DNA from: Anaerolineales bacterium
Lineage (GTDB): Bacteria > Chloroflexota > Anaerolineae > Anaerolineales > UBA11579
Reading direction: 5' to 3'
DNA: 64,000 nt
NCBI GenBank assembly: GCA_021463845.1
Contig: JAJTXV010000001.1
Location: 454,174-518,173, forward strand
The position numbers and the translations under genes are program-made. Position 1 is the first letter of the stretch; each line of letters begins with the position of its first letter. Of this stretch, positions 27,933-36,822 are shown piece after piece. A model generated the notes under the pieces. It did no database searches. It saw only the letters and a list, made by a program, of their open reading frames with translations, and was not told where the DNA came from.

Positions 27933-29169
27933 TGGAATAATCATCCCGTGGCTAGGCGAGCATGCCAATATTCCCGCAGGTTGGTCCCGTATAACCGACT
28001 TGGATTCCCGCTATTTGCGTTCAATCCCAGATGAGAGTACGAATCCTGGGGCTAACGGTGGCAGCGCAACGCATCTGCACACTACACCAGGGCATACACA
28101 CGACTTATCTCACTCTCACGGGAGCGCTACGAGCACTGCTCTGACAGCCAATACAAACGCGCAAGGAGGGGTAGATGCGCAATCCGTAGGTACACATACT
28201 CATCCTTTTACTCTGTCCTCCCAAACGGTTACTTCTGGTAGTGCAGCGCCAAACTCAACTGCGGTATCGAATGAATTGGGCAGGCTTGAAGTAATCTGGC
28301 TGGAAAGTGACGGAACGCCAACCGCCTTCCCAGCCGGAACGCTACTCTTTACCGCCGACTCGGAGGATCCCCGAGAGCTGGTCGCTGGGGGTCGCTATCT
28401 CAGAGGCGCCGCTGACAGTCAGGATGGCGGAGATGAAGAAGACTCTACCCTTGCATCTCATGCGCACGGAGTAGAAGATCATACGCATGAAGGTGCACCT
28501 CATTCTCACCCGAGCACTAATTCTGGCGGCCCGAGCGCTACGGCAGGACCGGTAGAGCTTGGCGGTTCTGCGCGATCTGGCTCCAGCCATGTTCACCCGG
28601 TAAGCAGTAACTCAGTAAGCACCGGCGAAACGGGGAACCCTACCGGAGGAAGTTCGGGCACTTCTTCCCCAGAGCCTCCTTACGAAGAACTAGGAGTCGT
28701 CGAGCCTATCGAAGAGAAACCTCAGATTGGCGACATTTTCGTTTGGCTTAGAACTCTAAGCGAAATCCCGGATGGGTATTTGTTATGCAACGGAGAGAAC
28801 GAAACACCTAACCTTTGCCACGGCAAGTTCATAAAGAGCGCAGCCGCAGCAGCGAACATAGGAAACAGTGGGGGCACCTCCACTCACGCTCACACGGGTA
28901 TTACTCACGCTCATACGATAGGAAGCCATACTCACTCTGCCACTTTCGGTTCACAGAGTAGCACCTCGAACATTTCTGGCTCGGGAGTTTCATCCTCGCT
29001 AGCTCATAGCACGGTACACAATGCAACTTCAGCGGCGGCGACCCCCACCGTTGGAAATGCAAGCACTGGCGACCTGGCCACAGCGAGCCACATCCCGCTA
29101 TTCACGGAAGTGGCGTTCATTATGTATGTGGGCGAAAAGAACGCCGGTGCTTTCTTTCCATTCTTCTAG
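27919..29169 (+). CDS. tail fiber with three collar-like, HxH-rich modules
   Basis: IIPWLGEHANIPAGW..HTHDLSHSH; LASHAHGVEDHTHEGAPHSH; IFVWLRTLSEIPDGY..THAHTGITHAHTIGSHTH. Confidence 0.8.
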   Translation: MAIADGIIIPWLGEHANIPAGWSRITDLDSRYLRSIPDESTNPGANGGSATHLHTTPGHTHDLSHSHGSATSTALTANTNAQGGVDAQSVGTHTHPFTLSSQTVTSGSAAPNSTAVSNELGRLEVIWLESDGTPTAFPAGTLLFTADSEDPRELVAGGRYLRGAADSQDGGDEEDSTLASHAHGVEDHTHEGAPHSHPSTNSGGPSATAGPVELGGSARSGSSHVHPVSSNSVSTGETGNPTGGSSGTSSPEPPYEELGVVEPIEEKPQIGDIFVWLRTLSEIPDGYLLCNGENETPNLCHGKFIKSAAAAANIGNSGGTSTHAHTGITHAHTIGSHTHSATFGSQSSTSNISGSGVSSSLAHSTVHNATSAAATPTVGNASTGDLATASHIPLFTEVAFIMYVGEKNAGAFFPFF

Positions 29170-29183
29170 AAACGGAGATTGAT

Positions 29184-30095
29184 ATGTCACAGCAAGTTTT
29201 ATCAGGTAAGGGAATGTATCTTTGGATTATTAGTCGGGTCGAGGGTGGGGACCCGGAGCGCATCGCTGAGGTCGCGCAGCAAGCCGGCCTCACCCATGTG
29301 CTTATCAAGGTTGCTGATAGGAACTTTGCCTATAACATCGATCCTAAGACGGGCGTCGACCTGGTGCCCGGCCTCGTCAGCGCGCTGCGCGCCCGTGGCA
29401 TCGCGCCCTGGGGGTGGCAGTACATCTACGGCACCAACCCGGCAGCCGAGGCGGCGATGGCCATCCAGCGCGTCAAGCAGTTCAACTTGGACGGTTTTGT
29501 GGTGAATGCTGAGAAGGAATTCAAGGTGAAAGGCATGGACGTGCCCGCCCGCCAGTACATGCAGGCTCTGCGGGCCGGCCTGCCGGGTACGCCGATCGGA
29601 TTCAGCAGTTACCGCTACCCCACACTGCACCGCCCGCTGCCGTTTGAGGTCTTCCTGCAATTCAGCGACATCAACATGCCCCAGGTCTACTGGGTGCAGT
29701 CCAGCAACCCGGCTCAGCAGCTGCTGCGTTCGGTGCGCGAGCACAAGGCCCTCAGCGTGTGGCGCCCGATCGTGCCGACGGGATGTGCCTATCCGGAGGG
29801 CGCCTGGAAGCCGACGGCTGGCCAGATCACCGAGTTTCTGCAGGCCTGCAAGGACAATGAGATCAGCGGCGCTAACTTCTGGGAGTGGATCTACGCCCGC
29901 AAGGACGCCTCGCTGTGGGCCGCTCTGAGCGCGTTCCCGTGGGCGCCGGCGACGCCCCCGGAGCCAGAGCCGGTGGACCCTGAGCCTGGCCCGGTGAAAG
30001 ACGAGACTGAACCGCACGTGAGCCCCGAGGTGATGAAGGACTGGCTGGCCATGCAGAAGGCGCTTCGCAAGCAGGGCCGCCCGCATGCAGTCTAA
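29184..30095 (+). CDS. TIM-barrel glycoside hydrolase-like protein (putative lysin)
   Basis: GLTHVLIKVADRNFAYN...APWGWQYIYG...FDGFVVNAEKEFK-type GH architecture; end of late operon. Confidence 0.6.
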   Translation: MSQQVLSGKGMYLWIISRVEGGDPERIAEVAQQAGLTHVLIKVADRNFAYNIDPKTGVDLVPGLVSALRARGIAPWGWQYIYGTNPAAEAAMAIQRVKQFNLDGFVVNAEKEFKVKGMDVPARQYMQALRAGLPGTPIGFSSYRYPTLHRPLPFEVFLQFSDINMPQVYWVQSSNPAQQLLRSVREHKALSVWRPIVPTGCAYPEGAWKPTAGQITEFLQACKDNEISGANFWEWIYARKDASLWAALSAFPWAPATPPEPEPVDPEPGPVKDETEPHVSPEVMKDWLAMQKALRKQGRPHAV

Positions 30096-30143
30096 TATCT
30101 GCTGCAGGTAATGCAGCGGCTGAGCTGACGAGCACTAAGAAGA

Positions 30144-30170
30144 AGAGCCACCTGTACAGGTGGCTCTTTC
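30144..30170 (+). terminator. late operon terminator
   Basis: agagccacctgtacaggtggctct followed by ttc. Confidence 0.8.
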
Positions 30171-30177
30171 TTTCAGC

Positions 30178-30612
30178 CTACAGTGGCTTTGATGAGGTGG
30201 TGGAGTTGCGTTTGGATCGGCGACCTCTTCTTTTGACCGACTGTTCCAGGAGCTCATCATCCCATATGAGTTCGGTCACATACTCGATCGCTTTGGCCTG
30301 CCAGCGGTTGCCTGTCTCTTGGCTGACTTTCAACTGATAGCAGATCTCGCCCATCGTCTCCTGGTTGATGTAGCGCCGGATCAAAATTCGGCTGAGCTGC
30401 GGCTGCAGGCGGGCCAGCTGGTCTAGGTATGCGTTCAGCATTTGATTGAGTGCCATACGAGTATCTACCAGGCGCATCCTGCGCTTTAGCCCGTAGTGCT
30501 GGGCAATTTCCAGTTCCAGGAATGGTTCTGTGCCTGCTCGTGAGGGCAAATACCAGTTGCGAAATGCGTTAAACACGTGTTTACGAAGCTGGCTTTTACT
30601 TTTAGCCCCCAT
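30178..30612 (-). CDS. sigma70-r4/ArpU-like late regulator
   Basis: MGEICYQLKVSQETGNRWQAKAIEYV HTH; end of early arm. Confidence 0.6.
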   Translation of the reverse strand: MGAKSKSQLRKHVFNAFRNWYLPSRAGTEPFLELEIAQHYGLKRRMRLVDTRMALNQMLNAYLDQLARLQPQLSRILIRRYINQETMGEICYQLKVSQETGNRWQAKAIEYVTELIWDDELLEQSVKRRGRRSKRNSTTSSKPL

Positions 30613-30668
30613 CCGCCCATCTTACAGGGCTTGTCAAGGTGCGCTCATTTTGGGTGCGCCCTTGCGTA

Positions 30669-30686
30669 GAACAAACGTGCTATTAT
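30669..30686 (+). promoter_or_regulatory. LexA-box-like site overlapping a -10
   Basis: tAGAACAAACGTGCTATTAT, near-identical to 7844-7858. Confidence 0.45.
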
Positions 30687-30707
30687 GCCCGGGAAGGAGA
30701 AGGCGCC

Positions 30708-30941
30708 GTGACCGAGCAAACCGAGCATTTTATGTACACCCGAAAGTTCCACCAGTTCAAAAAAGCCATCGAGCAGGATACTGTTGACTATGCATTTTGG
30801 CGTTGGCAGGTGAAGATCAACCGCGCCTGTTTTCGGGGCTACTTTAGTCGGCGCGAGCGCGATGAACTGAACGAACTGGTGGACCGCCGCATGGCCGAGA
30901 CCAGGGCGCAGAGCCTCGCAGGCGTGCATGGAGCTATTTGA
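30708..30941 (+). CDS. small early protein
   Basis: GTG start with ggaaggaga SD. Confidence 0.5.
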   Translation: MTEQTEHFMYTRKFHQFKKAIEQDTVDYAFWRWQVKINRACFRGYFSRRERDELNELVDRRMAETRAQSLAGVHGAI

Positions 30942-31188
30942 GCTTCTGCTCCGATCGTGGCTCGATGGTCAACTGCTCAACTGAGGGGGCCTCTGCGTGT
31001 GATGGCCACTCGATCTCTATACTGAGAACAAGCTTGGGCTTTTTGGATCCAGCGCGCCTCACGTGTAGACGGATGGATCCAAACCCACCCGCGTCAGAGA
31101 TACGGCGATAGGCTTCGCGGATTTGCTCAATGGTCTCCTCGGGGAGTTCAGGCATAGCGTCTTGGACACGCGGCGCGTTGGCGTTCAT
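30934..31188 (-). CDS. hypothetical protein
   Basis: Coupled ORF. Confidence 0.5.
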   Translation of the reverse strand: MNANAPRVQDAMPELPEETIEQIREAYRRISDAGGFGSIRLHVRRAGSKKPKLVLSIEIEWPSHAEAPSVEQLTIEPRSEQKLK

Positions 31189-31394
31189 GATGGGAGGGTC
31201 GCGTAGTTGTAGCCCGCGAAAGCGTGTCTGCCTCGGGTGAAGAACCAGATGCTGAAAAACTCGCCACAGTCAGGGCAGGCGAAATCGTCCAGCTGATCAT
31301 TGTCCTCGAGCATGTGCAAGGGCTGGGTCAGCTTGGGATGATTGCATAGCTTGGCTTGCATCCTAACTTGGTTGTGCCTGCGTTTCATTTTCAT
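31185..31394 (-). CDS. hypothetical protein with CxxC
   Basis: DDFACPDCGEFFSIWF. Confidence 0.5.
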   Translation of the reverse strand: MKMKRRHNQVRMQAKLCNHPKLTQPLHMLEDNDQLDDFACPDCGEFFSIWFFTRGRHAFAGYNYATLPS

Positions 31395-31828
31395 GGCGAC
31401 CCTTGCACCTTCGCCGGCACCACCACCAGCTCAACCAGATCTTCTTCGCCCAGGGAGCGCTCCGCTGAGATGCGGTCGATCCACAGGTCATTCTCAAAGA
31501 TCAGGCCCTGGGCGGCGTCCAGGATGGCTTTGACCTGGTTGTCGAGGTCCTTGGTGTGCAGCCGGCGGCTGACGCAGACGGTGAGCATCACCTGGATGGG
31601 CTGACCATTCTTGAAAAGGGGGAGGGCATCCGCTTGGTGGCCTTTCGCCAGCAGTTGCTGCTTGATGGCGTACTTGAGATCATCCTGGCTGGCCAGGTAG
31701 CGCTGAGCCGGGTTGCGCACCGGCTTGCCATTTTTGACGATGTAGGCGCGGTGCAGGCCGCGGCGCGTCATGCGCACATAGGGCACGACTTCACCGCTGA
31801 GCACGACGGAAACGGCAGAGGGGCTCAC
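31391..31828 (-). CDS. rusA: RusA-like Holliday junction resolvase
   Basis: TKDLDNQVKAILDAAQGLIFENDLWIDRISAERS. Confidence 0.85.
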   Translation of the reverse strand: MSPSAVSVVLSGEVVPYVRMTRRGLHRAYIVKNGKPVRNPAQRYLASQDDLKYAIKQQLLAKGHQADALPLFKNGQPIQVMLTVCVSRRLHTKDLDNQVKAILDAAQGLIFENDLWIDRISAERSLGEEDLVELVVVPAKVQGSP

Positions 31829-32016
31829 GCTGGGACCTCCCACCAACGGTGCAGATAGCCGCTGCCGCCGCACTCGGAGCATGGACCTACGTCAGTGTCG
31901 GGCTCTAAATCCATCCACTGCACAAGCTCGCCGCGTTCGTTATAGTCCTCGCGAACGACCACAACCTGCACCTGGATTTGCACCATGCCGTGATAGCAGT
32001 AAGGGCACTCGCTCAC
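31825..32016 (-). CDS. small Cys-rich zinc-ribbon protein
   Basis: CPYC...CSECGGSGYL. Confidence 0.6.
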   Translation of the reverse strand: MSECPYCYHGMVQIQVQVVVVREDYNERGELVQWMDLEPDTDVGPCSECGGSGYLHRWWEVPA

Positions 32017-32960
32017 GCTGGCACCTCATTCCACTCGCGGCGGCCTAGCAGACGGCCGGCCGGTTTTTTGCCGGCGCGCAACATCTCGTAGCCCGGGGCG
32101 AAGACGTCCGCCAGGTCAGCGAGGGTCAGGGTAGGGGTGCTGGCCAGCTCTACGAATTCGTCGGGCAGCTCGCGGCGTGGCACCCACTCGCCCCATTGCT
32201 TGAAGAAAAACGGCACGCCGGCAGCCAGGCACTGATCCCGCAGAGTATAGGCATGGTCCGGGTGCATAGGGCGGGCGTCCGGGCCACTCTCGCCGCCGGC
32301 GATGACCCAGTCGATCTTTGTGCGCCTCCCATTGTCAAAATAGCCTCGCAGCGATTCAAAGAACCTTGGGCTGTCATCTCCTACGAGCACAGTTTCGTTT
32401 GCAGGCCTGGCCCAATGGACACGGGTCAAATCCACCGAGCCCAGCAGTGGTTCACAGCTGAGGAAGCGCACGCGGCAAGGCACGTGCAACAACGCAGGGA
32501 TGCGCTTGTCAGCGGTCTCCTGGTCCTCGACGCTGGTGCCTATCCAGACGTTGGCGGGGTAACCTAGAGAAGCCCAACTCAATGGAATTTGTCGCTTGAT
32601 GTTCTCCGGCCGCTTGGTGAGCAGTAGCCAGTCCAGGTGTGGCGTGGCTTCGATGAGCTCGAACAGGCGCGCACGAGGCTCTACCAGATCCGGCCGATCC
32701 TCGAAGACGTCGCAGAAGCTGCCGCAGAACACACGCCGGCGCTCGCCGGCCGCGGCCGCCTTCTTGTTCCAGCTGAGCGGCTTTTTCCAGTAGGCCTCGC
32801 TCGTCACCGGCCGCGGCGCGCTGACGCCCCAGATGTGCTTGCCGAAGCGCTCACTCTCGCGCTCGGCGTAGCAATGCTTGCAGCCGGCCGAGACCTTGAC
32901 GCAGCCCATCCAGGGGTTGAAGGTGTGATGGCACCACTCGATGCCGGTGCGCTCACCCAT
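32013..32960 (-). CDS. phage Gp37/Gp68 family protein (DUF5131)
   Basis: TGIEWCHHTFNPWMGCVKVSAGCKHCYAE. Confidence 0.88.
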   Translation of the reverse strand: MGERTGIEWCHHTFNPWMGCVKVSAGCKHCYAERESERFGKHIWGVSAPRPVTSEAYWKKPLSWNKKAAAAGERRRVFCGSFCDVFEDRPDLVEPRARLFELIEATPHLDWLLLTKRPENIKRQIPLSWASLGYPANVWIGTSVEDQETADKRIPALLHVPCRVRFLSCEPLLGSVDLTRVHWARPANETVLVGDDSPRFFESLRGYFDNGRRTKIDWVIAGGESGPDARPMHPDHAYTLRDQCLAAGVPFFFKQWGEWVPRRELPDEFVELASTPTLTLADLADVFAPGYEMLRAGKKPAGRLLGRREWNEVPA

Positions 32961-33165
32961 GCTTTTCTCTCAACCCCGCCAGCATCTGCTGTGGCATGTG
33001 GCCGATATGAAAGCCGCCGCAGAACTTGCACTTGTAATAGTGCATCGAGATTCGGCCAGGCTTGCGCGACCTGAGATCGCTTTTAGCCTGCTGTGCCGCC
33101 TGTTCAGTGGAGTAGCGAATCTTGCTACTGCAAGAACGCCTGCGGATCCTGCGTTTACTTGCCAT
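32953..33165 (-). CDS. small Cys/His protein
   Basis: MHYYKCKFCGGFHIGHMP. Confidence 0.55.
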   Translation of the reverse strand: MASKRRIRRRSCSSKIRYSTEQAAQQAKSDLRSRKPGRISMHYYKCKFCGGFHIGHMPQQMLAGLREKHG

Positions 33166-33559
33166 CCAGCCCTACTACAATGTCGTCGACACACTTGAAG
33201 TCATTGAAGAGACCCCATGTGAGCCCAGCAAATAGGCTCTTGTAGCTCAGCGTCACCGGGCGCTTGTCACGAGCCGCCTGGGCTAACGCTTCGGCCAAAG
33301 CTACTTGATCATGCTGGATGCAATAGAACTCTTCTTGCGAGGACGCAAGGTCGGTCTTGACCCAAACAATGTAGTTCTTGTCCCACGGCGTGTTGTTCTT
33401 CTGAACGGCTGTTACGAAGACAACATGCTCGCCACTGCCGGTTTCGAACGCAAAGGGAAGTAGAAGGGCACCGATCACAGCCACACAGCAAAGCAGGGAC
33501 AAGGCCACAAACAAATCACTGATTTCAAAATTCTTGAACATGTAAAGCTCCTTTTTCAT
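33155..33559 (-). CDS. membrane protein
   Basis: N-terminal TM segment. Confidence 0.5.
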   Translation of the reverse strand: MKKELYMFKNFEISDLFVALSLLCCVAVIGALLLPFAFETGSGEHVVFVTAVQKNNTPWDKNYIVWVKTDLASSQEEFYCIQHDQVALAEALAQAARDKRPVTLSYKSLFAGLTWGLFNDFKCVDDIVVGLDGK

Positions 33560-33590
33560 TACTCAACGAGTTATTAGGCCAGTGGCTTCA

Positions 33591-33722
33591 TCAACCTGCC
33601 AACAAGAACAGCGACACTGGCAGGGAAAAGAGGCACAGGAATGCGGATAACAAAATGACGACTATCGTCACCACCACACCGATCGCAAACGATGCTAGAG
33701 GATCCGGTGTTTGTTTTCTCAT
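33591..33722 (-). CDS. 43-aa transmembrane protein, not in ORF track
   Basis: MRKQTPDPLASFAIGVVVTIVVILLSAFLCLFSLPVSLFLLAG; ATGA overlap with upstream stop. Confidence 0.55.
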   Translation of the reverse strand: MRKQTPDPLASFAIGVVVTIVVILLSAFLCLFSLPVSLFLLAG

Positions 33723-34069
33723 GCCGGCACCAGGTCAGGGTCGCCGTCGCCAGCGGGCTGATCCACGGGGTAGGGCGGCTCATCATCGGGAGCGCTAGAC
33801 GGCAGCAGATGCTCGCCACGGGCCTTGGAGAGCGCATTTGCTATCTTCGCAAGCAGCTCCTCTTCAAATGAATCGGGAAGGCGATCGCCAGCATATGCAT
33901 GCTCAAAAAGCTCTGTGCGGGCTGCATCCAGAGCGTTATACAAATCTGGCGCCGCCGCGATCAGGTGATTATTCGCCTCGCCAGCCACGACTTCGCCATT
34001 CCCGTTCAGCAGGGTTCCGGGGAAGGCGTCCCAGTGCCAGGGGCCAGGCGTGAATTTTGGTTCGCTCAT
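33719..34069 (-). CDS. hypothetical phage protein
   Basis: FTPGPWHWDAFPGTLLNGNGEVVAGEANNHLIAAAPDLYNAL. Confidence 0.7.
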   Translation of the reverse strand: MSEPKFTPGPWHWDAFPGTLLNGNGEVVAGEANNHLIAAAPDLYNALDAARTELFEHAYAGDRLPDSFEEELLAKIANALSKARGEHLLPSSAPDDEPPYPVDQPAGDGDPDLVPA

Positions 34070-34314
34070 TTTTGCTCTGTAGATGGCTCGGGCGACTCGA
34101 TCTGAAACGCGTGCCAAGATCGGTTCCCTTCCCATAGGATGGAGCCGCGGACGCGTTGACACGTGAAGCAAACCTGTGTGAGGGTGTGCATGAACGTAGA
34201 GAAAATTGCTTGCTGCACGTGCTTCCCCTCGCAGTTTTTGATGTGCTGCTTTACTTGCTCTTGGGGAAGCAGCTCGTATTGGAACTTCAACTCAGACACG
34301 TTAGGACTTACCAT
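34066..34314 (-). CDS. hypothetical protein
   Basis: Coupled ORF. Confidence 0.45.
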   Translation of the reverse strand: MVSPNVSELKFQYELLPQEQVKQHIKNCEGKHVQQAIFSTFMHTLTQVCFTCQRVRGSILWEGNRSWHAFQIESPEPSTEQK

Positions 34315-34573
34315 TCTTTATCTCCTTGAAGAAGTGTTGGATGTCTTCGATTGCGGTGAGACGGATGCACAGGATCAGCTCGCTGAAGATTGCCGCAACG
34401 AGCTTCAGTGCGGCTGGAAGCGGCAGTAATGCAATTGCATCAGTCTCAGCCGTTTCTTCGCCTTTCTCGATGATTTCCAGCCACACCCCGGGCAACTCGC
34501 CTTCAAACATTGCTCTGTTGGCGTGAATTGCGATGTTTCCATACGCGGTTTTGATTATTGGCCGTTCGCTCAT
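34301..34573 (-). CDS. hypothetical protein
   Basis: Coupled ORF. Confidence 0.45.
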   Translation of the reverse strand: MSERPIIKTAYGNIAIHANRAMFEGELPGVWLEIIEKGEETAETDAIALLPLPAALKLVAAIFSELILCIRLTAIEDIQHFFKEIKNGKS

Positions 34574-35169
34574 TGTTCCTCCTCAGAGCTGCCAGAGGCC
34601 TCGGCTCGTAGCAGGCGGTCGATTTCTGCCGCTATCAGCGCGCCGGCTTTGACGAGATCGCGCTTACGGTCAGTGTGCTTCTTGTTGAAGTCTGTGTCCC
34701 AGTTTTCTGGCCACAGGCCAGCGAGCAAGCTTGAGCTATAGAGATCCCACGCTTCCTCTGGCAGAGCGTAATAAGCAGCTGCCCAAGCCAACTCCTCGTC
34801 AGTGTTGCGCTGGTCATCATGCTCGGCAGACCACCCTTCTTCGTTGATCTGGCGCTGGCGTTCTTCCAGGATCATTTGGGCGCCGGACAGCCGCGCCCGT
34901 TGCAGGGCTTGGTCTGCCATTTCGGGACTCTTCCCAACAACCTCGCGTAATTCTGCGTCGTCAAAGTCTGCCGGAACCTCCTGCACACTGGCGAGTACGT
35001 GAAAGCGCTGACCGTCATGCATGTAAACCAAGACCTGCGAAGTGGGGATTTCGCCCAGGATCAACTGGCCACCCGGCGGATAGACTTGGCGGACAGAGGC
35101 ATGACGTCCCAGTTCTTCAGCCAGCTGCTTCAGCATTTCCTTCTCAATCAACCTTGCTAAATCGACCAT
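34570..35169 (-). CDS. conserved phage protein
   Basis: ILEERQRQINEEGWSAEHDDQRNTDEELAWAAAYYA. Confidence 0.7.
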   Translation of the reverse strand: MVDLARLIEKEMLKQLAEELGRHASVRQVYPPGGQLILGEIPTSQVLVYMHDGQRFHVLASVQEVPADFDDAELREVVGKSPEMADQALQRARLSGAQMILEERQRQINEEGWSAEHDDQRNTDEELAWAAAYYALPEEAWDLYSSSLLAGLWPENWDTDFNKKHTDRKRDLVKAGALIAAEIDRLLRAEASGSSEEEQ

Positions 35170-35565
35170 GCTTCCTCCTCAAACAACTCAGATTGCAAAT
35201 AGGGTTCCTGCATCCACCTGGCGCAGGCCTCGACGTAGGGCAGCACGCGGCGGGCGTACACCGTCAACGCCCCCCCGTGAAATTTCGTACAAGGCGCGCA
35301 GCACGTGGCGCCGCTTGATTGCTGTATCCACATACTTGTCGCCACGCTGGCGGGCGCGTGTGCGCCGCGTCAGGTAGTCAGCACACAGCTGGCGATACCA
35401 GGCCGGGTTGCGGCTCTCGACCACGCGGATCTTGTGGCCACTGTGGCGCGGCTCGGGCGCCACAACCAGCACCACCCGCAGCCGCTGGCCTTCCAGCTGG
35501 CGCGCCATGAACTCGGCGGCCGTTGCTGTAGAAACACGCTGGATGGGCGCGACGAGGGCGATCAA
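35157..35565 (-). pseudogene. phage gene interrupted at G7 homopolymer
   Basis: ORFs 35188-35565 and 35157-35345 join in one frame if one G is removed at 35270-35276. Confidence 0.5.
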
Positions 35566-35843
35566 GCAATCTCCTCACGGGTCCAATCACCGTTGCGGCT
35601 TCCGACAGCATTGAGAAGCACGCGAAAAAGAAGGTCCCAAACTCCACGGACTTTTCGTGGGAATTTCGTGATCCGCCCCACCCGGAAGACGCGCCCGCCT
35701 GCATCCATGAGCTTGTACTGGTACGAGCCTTGGCTGCCCTGGGATTGAACGCTGTCGGTGCCATCGTTCCAGATATCCGCACGCCACGTCTTGTTGCGGC
35801 TTGGGTTGATGGCGCTTACCAGCTGCACTGTCACCTTGATCAT
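35562..35843 (-). CDS. hypothetical protein
   Basis: Coupled ORF. Confidence 0.5.
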   Translation of the reverse strand: MIKVTVQLVSAINPSRNKTWRADIWNDGTDSVQSQGSQGSYQYKLMDAGGRVFRVGRITKFPRKVRGVWDLLFRVLLNAVGSRNGDWTREEIA

Positions 35844-35845
35844 GC

Positions 35846-36070
35846 CTAGCGCAACCGCTCCACATAGTCGGGGTGAATATGTGCGCCCTCGCTGGCCATT
35901 GCCTCCGCGGCCAGGCGGTCACGCTCAGCCTCTCCCAGCTCGTCAATGCCCTGCTGAGCAGCGTCGCGGATACGCTTTAGCTCAAGAAGAGCGCCTTCCG
36001 GGCTTTGTCTGCCCCAGGAGTAGCGAATGCTAGCGATCGCTGTAATAGCGATTTGAGAAAAAGTCCTCAT
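35846..36070 (-). CDS. hypothetical protein
   Basis: ORF MRTFSQIAITAIASIRYSWG. Confidence 0.5.
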   Translation of the reverse strand: MRTFSQIAITAIASIRYSWGRQSPEGALLELKRIRDAAQQGIDELGEAERDRLAAEAMASEGAHIHPDYVERLR

Positions 36071-36822
36071 GAACCCTCCTCTAGGGAAACAAAGCGAAGC
36101 GTGATGTTTTGATTGCAAATGCCAGCCAGGGAGCGCTGCAGAGTTGACGTCAGCCGGCTTTCAGCCAGCGCGCACGCTTCTGCATCAGGCAGTCCAACGG
36201 AGAACACGCCGGCCTCTAAGCTGAGAGGCGTGGCGTATAGGGTCGCTAGGTCGAATAAGATCTTGGAGACGCCGGATGGCATACGGCCGGTGCCATCAGC
36301 CACGCCGGCGCCAGTCAGGGCTTTCTCCCACACCTCTACAAGAGGGTCGGGCCTGTTTTTATTACTGTGATATGTGGTATGTGGATTCAATGTAGGAGTG
36401 ACACTTTTTGTGTAAATCTGGATGTCACTCTGGATGTCACTCTGAGAATCCAGACTGGCAGGATCTTGCCAGTCTGGGCCATTTTTAGTACCCCCATATG
36501 TGGCCTGTGTGTTGTAGACCTTCCCAGAGTACTCGCGGGGGTTGACCCACTTCATGATCTTGATCCGCAGGCCGTGCTGCTTGCGCTCGCACTCGATGTA
36601 ACCGTGCTCTTCGAGCTTGACGCGTTGAGCGCGAACAGTTCGCTGCTCCATCTCCATTTCCTCGGCCGCGCCAGCATCGGTCCAGTCCCAAATAATGCCG
36701 GTCTCCCAGTCGGCGATATTGAGCATGTGGAAAAACAGCCAGACAGCCATGCCCATCTGTTGGCGGTGCTTTGGGTCGGCAGAGAGACCAACCTTGAGCT
36801 TGATCCAGGTTTTACGCGCCAT
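36067..36822 (-). CDS. winged-helix replication initiator-like protein
   Basis: MAVWLFFHMLNIADWETG...RTVRAQRVKLEEHGYIECERKQHGLRIKI. Confidence 0.65.
   Translation of the reverse strand: MARKTWIKLKVGLSADPKHRQQMGMAVWLFFHMLNIADWETGIIWDWTDAGAAEEMEMEQRTVRAQRVKLEEHGYIECERKQHGLRIKIMKWVNPREYSGKVYNTQATYGGTKNGPDWQDPASLDSQSDIQSDIQIYTKSVTPTLNPHTTYHSNKNRPDPLVEVWEKALTGAGVADGTGRMPSGVSKILFDLATLYATPLSLEAGVFSVGLPDAEACALAESRLTSTLQRSLAGICNQNITLRFVSLEEGS

Noticed and set aside
27919-29169. Diversity-generating retroelement acting on the tail fiber
   Set aside because: No reverse transcriptase or TR/VR pair seen nearby; repeats are protein modules rather than adenine-variable copies
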